From Streptomyces sp. WM4235 (GTDB lineage Bacteria > Actinomycetota > Actinomycetes > Streptomycetales > Streptomycetaceae), in assembly GCF_001279725.1 (NCBI RefSeq), contig NZ_LGDE01000148.1:20376-84375 (forward strand): a DNA stretch of 64,000 bases. The letters run 5' to 3'. Under the pieces are notes generated by a model. That model did not search any database. It was given only the letters and a program-made list of their open reading frames with translations, and was not told where the DNA came from. Positions 47,523 to 56,137 of this stretch are shown here, in pieces; the first letter of the stretch is position 1; every line of letters begins with the position of its first letter. The translations under genes and the position numbers were made by a program.

Positions 47523-48947
47523 TCACGGCCCGGATGTGCCCGCCACGGTGGCGGCCAGCTTGTCGAGCCCCTTCTCGGCGGCGGCGGGGTCGGGGCTGTT
47601 CGCCGTCAGGAACGCGAAGGCGAGCAACCGTCCGGACGGGTCCACGACGGTGCCGGCGAGGGCGTTGACGCCGCTCAGCGTGCCGGTCTTGGCGCGGACC
47701 AGGCCGGCGGCCGGGGAGTTCCCGGCGTTGCGGGCGCGCAGGGTTCCGGAGAACCCGGCGACGGGCAGGCCGGTGAGGACCGACCGCAGCTCGGGTCGCT
47801 CGGGGTCGGCGGACTTGGCGAGGAGGGCGGTGAGCTGTGCGGTGGTGACCCGGTCGGCGCGGGCCAGGCCGCTGCCGTCGGCGAAGCGGGCGCCGGTGAC
47901 GTCGACGCCGAGGGCGGCGAGCCGGGCGGAGACGGCCTTCTCGCCGCCTTCGAAGCTCGCGGGTTGTCCGGAGGCGATGGCGGTCTGGCGGGCCAGGGCC
48001 TCGGCGATGTCGTTGTCGCTGTTGGTCAGCATCCGTTCGACGAGGCCGCCGAGGGGGGTGGAGAGGGTGGTGGCGAGCGGCTTGGCCCCGGCGGGGGCCT
48101 TGGCTTCGGCGGGTTCGCCGGTGATCTTGATGCCGCGTTCGCCGAGGAGGGTGGCGAAGGCGCGGGCGGTGTCGCCTGTGGGGTCCTCGGTGCGGTCGAC
48201 GGGTCCGGAGACGGAGTCGTCGGGGCGGCCCTCGTCGGCCATGAGGGCGGTGACGGGGGCGATGTTGTCGTTGACGCCGATGGGGTGGCGGGTGGCACCG
48301 CTGTAGAGCGAGCCGTCGTGGCCGAGGGTGACGGTGGTCGTCCCGGCCGCCTTGAGGGCGCGGGCCGTGTCGGCGGCGAGGGCGACGAGGCTGCCGCCGG
48401 AGCCGGCCGGTGCCTTCTTCTTGGCGGTGAGGGAGGGGTCGCCGCCGCCGACGAGCACGATCTGCCCTGGTCCGGGGCCGGGGACGACGGTGGTGCGGAT
48501 CCGGTGTTCGGGGCCGAGGGCGGCCAGGGCGGCGGCGGCCGTGGCGATCTTGACCGTGGAGGCGGGGGTCATGGCCTCGCGCGCGCGGGATTCGAAGAGG
48601 ACCTGGCCGGTGGCGGTGTCCACCACGGCGGCCGACCGGAGGTCGCCGAGCCCGCGGTCGGCCAGCAGCGGTTCCAGGGCCTCGGGCAGTCCGGGGCCGC
48701 CCGCGGTCACCTGTCGGGGCGTCCGGCCGATCCCGGCCAGTACCCCGGGTGCGCTCGGCGCGGCCTGCGGGAGGCCGCCGGCGGCGTGATCTGCGCCACC
48801 CGTACGGCTCCAGGAGGCGGCCCTGTCCCGCTCGGCCTTACGCTGGCCGGAGTCCCACGGACCGGCGGCGGCCACCGTCGCCAGCGAGAGGGCGAGGCCG
48901 GCCGCGGCCGACCCCGCGATGAGCTGCCACGTCTTGTCCAATGGCAC
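47523..48947 (-). CDS. dacB: D-alanyl-D-alanine carboxypeptidase/endopeptidase (PBP4, DacB)
   Basis: DacB trims or opens peptidoglycan peptide crosslinks. The 474 residues have an N-terminal membrane or signal segment (about 8-28), then the S13 active site: nucleophile S130-T-V-K133, the SxN motif in NSDNDIAEAL and KTG in RAKTGTLSG. The large insert domain typical of class C type-4 PBPs lies between. GTG at 48947 has AAAGGGG upstream. It is divergent from ppa, sharing a 163-bp promoter region. Confidence 0.94.
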   Translation of the reverse strand: MPLDKTWQLIAGSAAAGLALSLATVAAAGPWDSGQRKAERDRAASWSRTGGADHAAGGLPQAAPSAPGVLAGIGRTPRQVTAGGPGLPEALEPLLADRGLGDLRSAAVVDTATGQVLFESRAREAMTPASTVKIATAAAALAALGPEHRIRTTVVPGPGPGQIVLVGGGDPSLTAKKKAPAGSGGSLVALAADTARALKAAGTTTVTLGHDGSLYSGATRHPIGVNDNIAPVTALMADEGRPDDSVSGPVDRTEDPTGDTARAFATLLGERGIKITGEPAEAKAPAGAKPLATTLSTPLGGLVERMLTNSDNDIAEALARQTAIASGQPASFEGGEKAVSARLAALGVDVTGARFADGSGLARADRVTTAQLTALLAKSADPERPELRSVLTGLPVAGFSGTLRARNAGNSPAAGLVRAKTGTLSGVNALAGTVVDPSGRLLAFAFLTANSPDPAAAEKGLDKLAATVAGTSGP

Positions 48948-49110
48948 CTCGGACCAGCCCCTTTCGCGATCACACTTATGCGTGAGGGACACTTAACCAC
49001 TGCGTCTTGCCGCGAGCATGGCACCCCACCCGGCAGGGCTGGATCGGACGCGCACGCAGGTGAGTCAACGCAGTCCCGAAGCAATGAAGCTGATCATGGA
49101 GGAGCAGGAC

Positions 49111-49605
49111 GTGGAGTTCGACGTCACCATCGAGATCCCCAAGGGTTCGCGGAACAAGTACGAGGTGGACCACGAGACCGGCCGGATCCGTCTGGACCGT
49201 CGCCTCTTCACCTCGACCAGCTACCCGGCCGACTACGGCTTCGTCGAGAACACCCTCGGCGAGGACGGCGACCCGCTGGACGCCCTGGTCATCCTGGACG
49301 AGCCGACCTTCCCGGGTTGCCTGATCAAGTGCCGCGCGATCGGCATGTTCCGCATGACGGACGAGGCCGGCGGCGACGACAAGCTGCTGTGCGTCCCCGC
49401 CTCGGACCCGCGCGTCGAGCACCTGCGCGACATCCACCACGTGTCGGAGTTCGACCGCCTGGAGATCCAGCACTTCTTCGAGGTCTACAAGGACCTGGAG
49501 CCCGGCAAGTCCGTCGAGGGCGCCAACTGGGTGGGTCGCACCGAGGCCGAGGCCGAGATCGAGGCCTCGTACAAGCGCCTTGAGGCCCAGGGCGGCCACC
49601 ACTGA
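49111..49605 (+). CDS. ppa: Inorganic pyrophosphatase (family I)
   Basis: Ppa hydrolyses pyrophosphate and drives biosynthetic reactions. The 164 residues begin [20 protein letters not shown] and contain [20 protein letters not shown], the metal-binding Asp signature. The GTG start is chosen because homologues begin there and GGAGGAGCAG lies upstream; a longer in-frame start is possible but less likely. Confidence 0.97.
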   Translation: MEFDVTIEIPKGSRNKYEVDHETGRIRLDRRLFTSTSYPADYGFVENTLGEDGDPLDALVILDEPTFPGCLIKCRAIGMFRMTDEAGGDDKLLCVPASDPRVEHLRDIHHVSEFDRLEIQHFFEVYKDLEPGKSVEGANWVGRTEAEAEIEASYKRLEAQGGHH

Positions 49606-49840
49606 GCTTCGGCTCGGTGACGGGTGGTCGGGACGTCCCGGCACCCCGATGACATCGCGGGCGGCATCCCCTTTCGGAGGGGGTGCCGCCCGCTGTCGTT
49701 CCCCCGCCCGGGCGGGGTGCGGGCGGGAAAGTCGGGCAGGCGGGGTCGGGGCGCGGCTTGGCGCTTTCGCCGTGGACGGGCGCGTTCCGCATACTGATGA
49801 TCAGGCCGGCGGACGGGCCGGCCGATGGACTGGAGGACGG

Positions 49841-51487
49841 GTGGCGGAGGGCGAGGGCGTCGGTTTCGAGGACCGGAAGCCGAAATCCGACGAGGCACGC
49901 AGTGCGTTCACGGCACCCGCCGGGATACACGCGGAGGCGCCGGAGGACGATCAGCCGACCTCGGAGTTCGCCGTTCCGGACGGTTTGGCGTCGGTGGCCG
50001 CGGAACCGGAGGGGTCGGCGTTCGCCACGCCGCACACGTACACGGCCGCGCAGTCCCCGCCGGCGTACACGCCCGGCCAGGGCTTCCCCGTGGTGCGGAT
50101 GAAGGAGTCCCCCTGGCAGGACCGGATGCGCACGATGCTGCGCATGCCGGTGGACGTGCGGCCCGTGCCGGAGGCCGTGCAGCGGGTGAGCGAGTCCGGG
50201 CCCGCCGTGGGCCGCGTGCTCGACCTCACGCTGCGCATCGGCGAGCTGCTGCTTGCCGGCGGCGAGGGGGCGGAGGACGTGGAGGCGGCGATGTTCGCCG
50301 TGGCCCGCAGTTACGGCCTGGACCGCTGCGAGCCCACCGTCACGTTCACCATGTTGTCCGTGACGCACCAGCCCTCGCTGGTGGACGATCCGGTCTCGGC
50401 GAACCGGACGGTGCGCCGGCGCGGTACCGACTACAACCGGCTGGCGGCCGTCTTCCGGTTGGTGGACGACATCAGCGCCCACGAGATGGACGTCTCGTTG
50501 GAGGAGGCCTACCGCCGCCTCGCCGAGATCCGCCGCAACAGGCACCCGTACCCCGGGTGGATGCTCACCGCGTCCGCCGGGCTGCTCGCCGGGGCGGCCT
50601 CCACCCTGGTCGGCGGTGGGGTGCTGGTCTTCCTGGCCGCCGCGATCGGGGCGGTCCTGGGCGACCGGCTGGCCTGGCTGTGCGCGGGGCGCGGACTGCC
50701 GGAGTTCTACCAGTTCGTGGTCGCCGCGATGCCGCCCGCCGCGATAGGGGTGGCGCTGAAGCTGGCCGAGATCGACGTCAAGGCCTCGGCGGTGATCACC
50801 GGTGGGCTGTTCGCGCTGCTGCCGGGGCGGGCCCTGGTCGCGGCCGTGCAGGACGGTCTGACCGGCTACTACATCACGGCGTCGGCCCGACTGCTGGAGG
50901 TCATGTACCTCTTCATCGGCATCATCATGGGCGTGCTGGTCGTGCTGTACATCGGGCTCCAGCTCGACGCGCAGCCGAACCCCGACGAGGTCCTCCAGAT
51001 CACCCAGCGGCCGTTGATCCAGATCGCCGCGTCGATGGTGCTGGTGTTCACGTTCGCGGTCCTGCTCCAGCAGGAACGTTCCACTGTGCTGATCGTGACG
51101 CTGAACGGCGCCGTCGCCTGGATCACCTTCGGGGCCCTGCACTACGCGGGCGAGATCCCGCCCGTGCCGTCCACGGCCATCGCGGCCGGGCTGGTCGGCC
51201 TGTTCGGGCAGCTCTTCTCCCGCTACCGCTTCGCCTCCGCCCTGCCCTACACGACGGCGGCGATCGGCCCGCTGCTGCCGGGCTCGGCCACGTACTACGG
51301 ACTGCTGCTGATCGCCGAGAACCGGTTCAACGAGGGGCTCGGGTCGCTGGTGAACGCCGCGGCCATCGCCCTGGCCATCGCGATCGGCGTCAACCTCGGG
51401 TCGGAGGCCTCGCGGCTCTTCATGCGCATCCCGGGGGCCGCGAGCGCCGCCAACCGCCGGGCCGCGAAGCGCACGCGCGGGTTCTAG
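49841..51487 (+). CDS. Threonine/serine exporter family protein (ThrE-like)
   Basis: The 548 residues have a ThrE N-terminal domain (about 125-245; LDLTLRIGELLLAGGEGAEDVEAAM, with the conserved SYGLDRCEPTVTFT) and a C-terminal membrane region of about ten helices (about 235-530). ThrE in Corynebacterium exports threonine and serine. The first 85-90 residues are an acidic, Pro-rich disordered extension not present in ThrE. GTG at 49841 has GGAGG upstream. Confidence 0.9.
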   Translation: MAEGEGVGFEDRKPKSDEARSAFTAPAGIHAEAPEDDQPTSEFAVPDGLASVAAEPEGSAFATPHTYTAAQSPPAYTPGQGFPVVRMKESPWQDRMRTMLRMPVDVRPVPEAVQRVSESGPAVGRVLDLTLRIGELLLAGGEGAEDVEAAMFAVARSYGLDRCEPTVTFTMLSVTHQPSLVDDPVSANRTVRRRGTDYNRLAAVFRLVDDISAHEMDVSLEEAYRRLAEIRRNRHPYPGWMLTASAGLLAGAASTLVGGGVLVFLAAAIGAVLGDRLAWLCAGRGLPEFYQFVVAAMPPAAIGVALKLAEIDVKASAVITGGLFALLPGRALVAAVQDGLTGYYITASARLLEVMYLFIGIIMGVLVVLYIGLQLDAQPNPDEVLQITQRPLIQIAASMVLVFTFAVLLQQERSTVLIVTLNGAVAWITFGALHYAGEIPPVPSTAIAAGLVGLFGQLFSRYRFASALPYTTAAIGPLLPGSATYYGLLLIAENRFNEGLGSLVNAAAIALAIAIGVNLGSEASRLFMRIPGAASAANRRAAKRTRGF

Positions 51488-51503
51488 AACGCTCCCCCTG
51501 CGA

Positions 51504-51567
51504 CCTCCCCTACGACGAACGCCCCGCGGACCGGAAGGGTCGGGCGGGGCGTTCGTCGTAGGGGAGG
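51504..51567. terminator. 24-bp perfect hairpin between convergent genes
   Basis: A 24-bp perfect stem (51504-51527 with 51544-51567) with a 16-base loop sits between the ThrE-like gene (stop 51487) and the DedA gene (stop 51628). It should stop transcription in both directions. Confidence 0.8.
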
Positions 51568-51627
51568 GCCGTGTGCGCGGCCCTGTGAGGCCGTGTGCGG
51601 GTCCGGGGAGGGTCCGCACGGGGTTGG

Positions 51628-52332
51628 CTAGCGCTTCGCGTGCCGGCCGCGCCCACCGGGGGGCTGCGGGTCGTCCTGGGCGCCGTCGCCGGGCCGGGCG
51701 GCGCTCTCGCCGGCCTTCGCCTTGTTCTTGCGGGCCTTGAGCACTTCGAAGATCACCGGGATGACGGAGATCAGCACGATGCCGATGAAGATCGTCTCGA
51801 CGTTGTCCTTGATGACGTCGAACTGGCCGAGCTGATAGCCGAGGCAGGTGACGCCCGCACCCCAGGCGATGCCGCCGATGACGTTGTAGGTCAGGAAGGT
51901 GCGGTACTTCATCGCGCCGGCGCCCGCGACCATCGGCGCGAAGGTGCGGATGATCGGCACGAAGCGGGCCAGCACGATCGCCTTGGGGCCGTGCTTCTCC
52001 ATGAAGTCGTGCGCGGCGTCGAGATTCTCCCGCTTGAACACCTTGCTGTTCGGGCGGTTGAAGAGCTTCGGACCGAAGTACTTGCCGATCAGGTAGCCCA
52101 CCTGGTCACCGATGATCGCCGCGGCCACGATCAGGGTGCACACGAGCCACAGCGGCTGGCTGATGTCGCCGCTCGCGACGAACAGGCCCGCGGTGAAGAG
52201 CAGGGAGTCGCCGGGCAGGAACGCGAAGAGGCCGGATTCCGCGAAGACGATGACCAGGATGCCGATCAGGCCGAAATGCCCGATCAGGTACTCCGGGGAC
52301 AGCCACTCAGGGCCGAGCGCAAGCGTGTACAC
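51628..52332 (-). CDS. DedA family membrane protein
   Basis: DedA proteins are integral membrane proteins linked to undecaprenyl-phosphate or lipid recycling. The 234 residues have the family motifs FAESGLFAFLPGDSLLF and RFVPIIRTFAPMVAGAGAM (with conserved Arg) and about five membrane segments. The C-terminus is basic and disordered. The start is GTG. Confidence 0.92.
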   Translation of the reverse strand: MYTLALGPEWLSPEYLIGHFGLIGILVIVFAESGLFAFLPGDSLLFTAGLFVASGDISQPLWLVCTLIVAAAIIGDQVGYLIGKYFGPKLFNRPNSKVFKRENLDAAHDFMEKHGPKAIVLARFVPIIRTFAPMVAGAGAMKYRTFLTYNVIGGIAWGAGVTCLGYQLGQFDVIKDNVETIFIGIVLISVIPVIFEVLKARKNKAKAGESAARPGDGAQDDPQPPGGRGRHAKR

Positions 52333-52473
52333 GAGTTCCGGGATCTCCTGGATCGGGGGGTGTGTGCGGGGACACGAGGCAGGACGGGTGGTTCCAATTA
52401 TGAACGCACACGGTCCCCGCCAGGTTCCAGGTACCTGCGGGGACCGGGCGGGGAACTTCTGCCCGTGCCCCGG

Positions 52474-53232
52474 CTACGCCTTCCGGATGGCGTTGGCGGT
52501 GATCGCGTCCCGCAGGTGCTCGGCGAGACCCGCCCGCATCGAGTCGTAGAACTCCTTGAACCGCTCGTCGGAGACGTACATGTCGCCGAGACAGGTGTGG
52601 AGCTCGTACCCGCAGTCGTAGAACCACGTGCCGATGTGCTGCCGGTGCTCCTCGGCCATGTCCATGGCGCGCTCGCCGTCGGCCGGCTCGCCGGCGTCCA
52701 TCAGGGCCGAGTAGCGGACGCCCCAGTCCGCCACCTGGTCCTGCATCAGCTTCCAGTCGTCCTTCGTGTAGCCGGCGGCCCGGCGCCGCGACTCCGCGTA
52801 GGTCTCGGTGTCCCCCCAGCGCTCGCGCGCCTCCTGCTCGTACCGCTCGGGATCCTTGTCCCCGAACACCTCGAACCGTTCCTCGGGCGTGAGGTCGATG
52901 CCCATCTTCTTCGCCTCCATGGCGTGCTCGACGGCCTTGGCCATCTGCTGGAGCCGGGCGATCCGGTCGGTCAGGAGGGCGTGCTGGCGGCGCAGGTGCT
53001 CCCTCGGGTCCGATTCCGGATCGTCCAGCAATACGGCGACCTCGTCGAGCGGGAAGCCGAGCTCCCGGTAGAACAGGATGCGCTGCAACCGGTCGAGGTC
53101 GGCGTCGTCGTACCGCCGGTGCCCCGCGTGGTTGCGGCCGCTCGGGGAGAGCAGCCCGATCTCGTCGTAGTGGTGCAGGGTGCGCACCGTGACTCCGGCG
53201 AACCCGGCGACCTGGCCCACGGAATGGCCCAT
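52474..53232 (-). CDS. tipA: Thiopeptide-responsive MerR-family activator TipA
   Basis: TipAL binds thiopeptide antibiotics such as thiostrepton covalently and then activates its own promoter; the short form TipAS, started internally, sequesters drug. The 252 residues have a MerR helix-turn-helix (4-70), a coiled coil (75-108) and a TipAS domain (110-252). Both conserved cysteines are present, C207 (FYDCGYE) and C214 (HTCLG), the latter being the one that reacts with thiopeptide in S. lividans. The internal TipAS start may be near M110. The matching promoter is present upstream. Confidence 0.96.
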   Translation of the reverse strand: MGHSVGQVAGFAGVTVRTLHHYDEIGLLSPSGRNHAGHRRYDDADLDRLQRILFYRELGFPLDEVAVLLDDPESDPREHLRRQHALLTDRIARLQQMAKAVEHAMEAKKMGIDLTPEERFEVFGDKDPERYEQEARERWGDTETYAESRRRAAGYTKDDWKLMQDQVADWGVRYSALMDAGEPADGERAMDMAEEHRQHIGTWFYDCGYELHTCLGDMYVSDERFKEFYDSMRAGLAEHLRDAITANAIRKA

Positions 53233-53264
53233 CGTTCCCGCTCCTCTGGTCGAGTACGCCCCTC

Positions 53265-53295
53265 ACTGTGGTCCCTCACGCGGCGTGAGGTGCAA
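53265..53295 (-). promoter_or_regulatory. tipA promoter with TipA operator
   Basis: On the minus strand TTGCAC (53290-53295) and CACAGT (53265-53270) are separated by 19 bp, the long spacer typical of MerR-type promoters. Inside the spacer lies the perfect palindrome CCTCACGC-G-GCGTGAGG (53274-53290). The layout agrees with the known S. lividans ptipA promoter. It lies 33 bp upstream of the tipA ATG. Confidence 0.8.
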
Positions 53296-53309
53296 GCCCG
53301 CGCGCCGCG

Positions 53310-53864
53310 TCAGCCGCGGTCGCGGGTCTCGCCGCTCTCCATGGCCACCAGCTCGAAGGCGGTCCTGCCGTCCAGGGACTCGCGGACGATGTCGGCGTGG
53401 CCCGCGTGCCGGGCGTGCTCCTCCACGAGGTGCATCAGCAACCAGCGCATCGAGACCCGGCCCTCCTTGGGGAACCAGGGCGCCTCGGGCAGCGGGAAGG
53501 TGTCGTCCAGGCTCGGCACCGCACGGACGAACTCCTCCAGTTCGGCGGCGACGCCGTCCCAGAAGGCCGACATCGCGGCGACGGACTCGCCCTCGACGAG
53601 GCGGAAACCGTCGCCCCAGGTCTGCTCGGTGCGCTGCTTCTCGTTCGGCTTCCGCTGGGCCATCCGCAACCAGTTCAGTTCCGTCTCCGCGACGTGCTTG
53701 AGCAGCCCCGACAGGGACAGCTCGCTCGCGCTGGGACGACTCGCGGCCTGTTCCTCGGTCAGGCCGAGGAGGGAGCGGCGCAGGGCGCCGCGCTGGGCCT
53801 CCACGAAGGAGAGCAGCGCGCCGCGCTCGTCGCCGTGGGCCTCTGCGGGGACGTGGGTGACCAT
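53310..53864 (-). CDS. DinB-like (DUF664) protein
   Basis: The 184 residues form a four-helix bundle of the DinB/YfiT superfamily, with probable metal His residues in LLKHVAETELNWLRM and HLVEEHARHAGHADIVRE. Members include metal-dependent thiol transferases and hydrolases using mycothiol or bacillithiol; no specific substrate can be given. The ATG at 53864 is followed by VTHVPAEAHGDE. It ends just upstream of the tipA promoter region. Confidence 0.88.
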   Translation of the reverse strand: MVTHVPAEAHGDERGALLSFVEAQRGALRRSLLGLTEEQAASRPSASELSLSGLLKHVAETELNWLRMAQRKPNEKQRTEQTWGDGFRLVEGESVAAMSAFWDGVAAELEEFVRAVPSLDDTFPLPEAPWFPKEGRVSMRWLLMHLVEEHARHAGHADIVRESLDGRTAFELVAMESGETRDRG

Positions 53865-53998
53865 GGAACCGACCGCCTTCGTTTCGTGCGCTTGTGCTGA
53901 CGAGAGACACGTTACGAAGGGTTGCGGACAGCTTCTGTCCGCGATGGGTCGGCGTCGGGCACCGGTTCCTCCCGATGCCCGCGCAGGTGCCGTGCCGC

Positions 53999-56074
53999 CT
54001 AGCGGGCTTCCGGCTTGATCGCCGGGAGCTCCGTGCGGGGCTTGGGCAGGAGGGCCTTGGACAGGTCCTGCTTGCCGGCGTCGTCGAGGCCGTACATGGC
54101 CTCGTAGATGTTGCGGACCGCCGGGCCCGAGGCCCCGGAGCCGGTGCCGCCCTGCGAGATCGTCATCACGATCGAGTAGTCGGCGGTGTACGAGGCGAAC
54201 CACGAGGTGGTCTGCTTGCCCTGGACCTCGGCGGTACCGGTCTTCGCGTGCATCGGGATCTGCTTCTGCGGCCAGCCGCCGAAGCGCCAGGCGGCGCTGC
54301 CGTCGGTGACCACGGAGGCCAGGGCCTGGTCGATGTTGTCCCGGAGCTTCCCGTCCATGGGGAGGCGGCCCAGTTCCTTGGGCGCGATCTCCCGGGCCGA
54401 GGTGCCGTCGGGGCTGATGACGGCCTTGCCGACGGCGGGCTGGTGCAGGGTCCCGCCGTTGGCGATGGCCGCGTAGACGGAGGCCATCTGGAGCGGGGTG
54501 ACGAGGGTGTCGCCCTGACCGATGGAGTAGTTGATCGCGTCGCCCTCGCGGAGCTGGTTGCCCTGGCGGCAGTTCTCGTAGGCGATCCGCTCGCCGTAGG
54601 TGCCGTCCTTCTTGCCGTCCCGGCACCAGGCGGCCTTGCTCGCCTCGAAGAAGTCCTTCTTCCACTGCCGGTCGGGGACCCGGCCGGGCACCTCGCTGGG
54701 CAGGTCGATGCCGGTGCGCTTGCCCAGGCCGAACTCGTGGGCCGTCTTGAAGAACCAGTCCTCGGGGTTCTTCTTGGGCTTGATGCCGCCGTCCTTCTTC
54801 CACTCGCGGTCCGCGATGCCGTAGTAGACGGTGTCGCAGGAGACTTCGAGGGCCTTGCCGATGGTGATGTCCCCGTAGCCCTGGGACTCGAAGTTGGTGA
54901 AGGTCTGGTTGCCCACCGAGTAGGAGCTGGGGCAGGGGTAGCGGCCGTTGAACGGGTAGCCGGCGTTCACGGCGGCCGTGGAGGTGACCACCTTGAAGAT
55001 GGAGCCGGGGGCGGCCTGGCCCTGGATGGCCCGGTTCAGCAGCGGGTAGTTGGAGCCCTTCTCGGTGAGGGCCTTGTAGTCCTTGGCCGAGATCCCGCCG
55101 ACCCAGGCGTTGGGGTCGTAGGTCGGGTTGGAGGCCATCGCGACGATCCGGCCGGTCTTGGACTCCATGACGACGACGGCGCCGGAGTCGGCCTCGTAGT
55201 TGCGGTGCGTGTTCTTGTCGTAGCCCTTGCGGGCCTCGATCATCGCGCCGTTCAGTTCCCGCTCCGCGACGGCCTGCACCCGCGAGTCGATCGAGGTGAC
55301 GACGTTCGATCCGGGCTGCGGCTTCACGCTCTCGGCCTGACCGATGACCCGGCCGAGGTTGTCCACCTCGTAGTGGGTCACGCCGGCCTTGCCGCGCAGG
55401 TCCTTGTCGTACGTGCGCTCCAGGCCGGAGCGGCCCACCTGGTCGGAGCGCAGGTAGGGGGAGTCCGAGTTCTTGGCCTTGGTGATCTCCTCGTCGGTGA
55501 CCGGCGAGAGGTAGCCCAGCACCTGTGAGGTGTTGGCCTGGTCGGGGGCGGCGTAGCGGCGCAGGGCGGTGGGTTCGGCGGTGATGCCGGGGAACTGCTC
55601 GGCGTGCTCGCGTATCTCCAGGACCTGCTCGGTGGTCGCCTCGTCGGTGATGGGGATCGGCTGGTACGGGGAACCGTTCCAGCAGGGCTTGGGGGTCTTG
55701 GCGTCGCACAGTCGGACGCTGTCGGTGACCTCGGCGGCGTCGAGGCCGAGGACCCCGGCGAGACGGGTCAGGACGTCCTTGCCGCGGTCCTTCATCTTCG
55801 ACAGGTCGGTGCGGCTGGCGGAGACCACCATGCGGGTCTCGTTGTCGGCCAGCGGGACCCCTCGGGAGTCGAGGATGGAACCGCGCACGGCGGGCTGGAC
55901 CACCTGCTGGGTGTGGTTGTTCTTCGCCTCGTCCGTGTATTCCTGGCCGTTGCGGATCTGGAGGTACCAGAGGCGCCCGCCGAGCGTCAGCAGCAGCGAG
56001 AAGACCACTATCTGGATGATCACGAGGCGGTTCTGGACCCGCTGGGTCCGCCCGGTCTCCGGAATGTTGGTCAA
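53999..56074 (-). CDS. Class B penicillin-binding protein (PBP2-type transpeptidase)
   Basis: A membrane-anchored transpeptidase that cross-links peptidoglycan. The 691 residues have one membrane helix (about 15-33), a PBP dimerisation domain and a transpeptidase domain with S358-I-F-K361 (PGSIFK), SIGQGD and KTG in HAKTGTAEVQGK. TTG is the likely start (GGGAGAG upstream), a rare start codon. The gene is not in an mre cluster, so it may be an accessory PBP rather than the main elongation enzyme. Confidence 0.93.
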   Translation of the reverse strand: MTNIPETGRTQRVQNRLVIIQIVVFSLLLTLGGRLWYLQIRNGQEYTDEAKNNHTQQVVQPAVRGSILDSRGVPLADNETRMVVSASRTDLSKMKDRGKDVLTRLAGVLGLDAAEVTDSVRLCDAKTPKPCWNGSPYQPIPITDEATTEQVLEIREHAEQFPGITAEPTALRRYAAPDQANTSQVLGYLSPVTDEEITKAKNSDSPYLRSDQVGRSGLERTYDKDLRGKAGVTHYEVDNLGRVIGQAESVKPQPGSNVVTSIDSRVQAVAERELNGAMIEARKGYDKNTHRNYEADSGAVVVMESKTGRIVAMASNPTYDPNAWVGGISAKDYKALTEKGSNYPLLNRAIQGQAAPGSIFKVVTSTAAVNAGYPFNGRYPCPSSYSVGNQTFTNFESQGYGDITIGKALEVSCDTVYYGIADREWKKDGGIKPKKNPEDWFFKTAHEFGLGKRTGIDLPSEVPGRVPDRQWKKDFFEASKAAWCRDGKKDGTYGERIAYENCRQGNQLREGDAINYSIGQGDTLVTPLQMASVYAAIANGGTLHQPAVGKAVISPDGTSAREIAPKELGRLPMDGKLRDNIDQALASVVTDGSAAWRFGGWPQKQIPMHAKTGTAEVQGKQTTSWFASYTADYSIVMTISQGGTGSGASGPAVRNIYEAMYGLDDAGKQDLSKALLPKPRTELPAIKPEAR

Positions 56075-56137
56075 CTCGGCTCTCCCCGGGACGTGCGCGC
56101 CTGCAGCTTGCCCGGCCGAGTCTAAGAGGAGCCCCGC

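Noticed and set aside
44856..49583. A 1575-codon plus-strand open frame
   Set aside because: It is antisense to tilS, the DUF2342 gene and dacB, and has no recognisable protein sequence.
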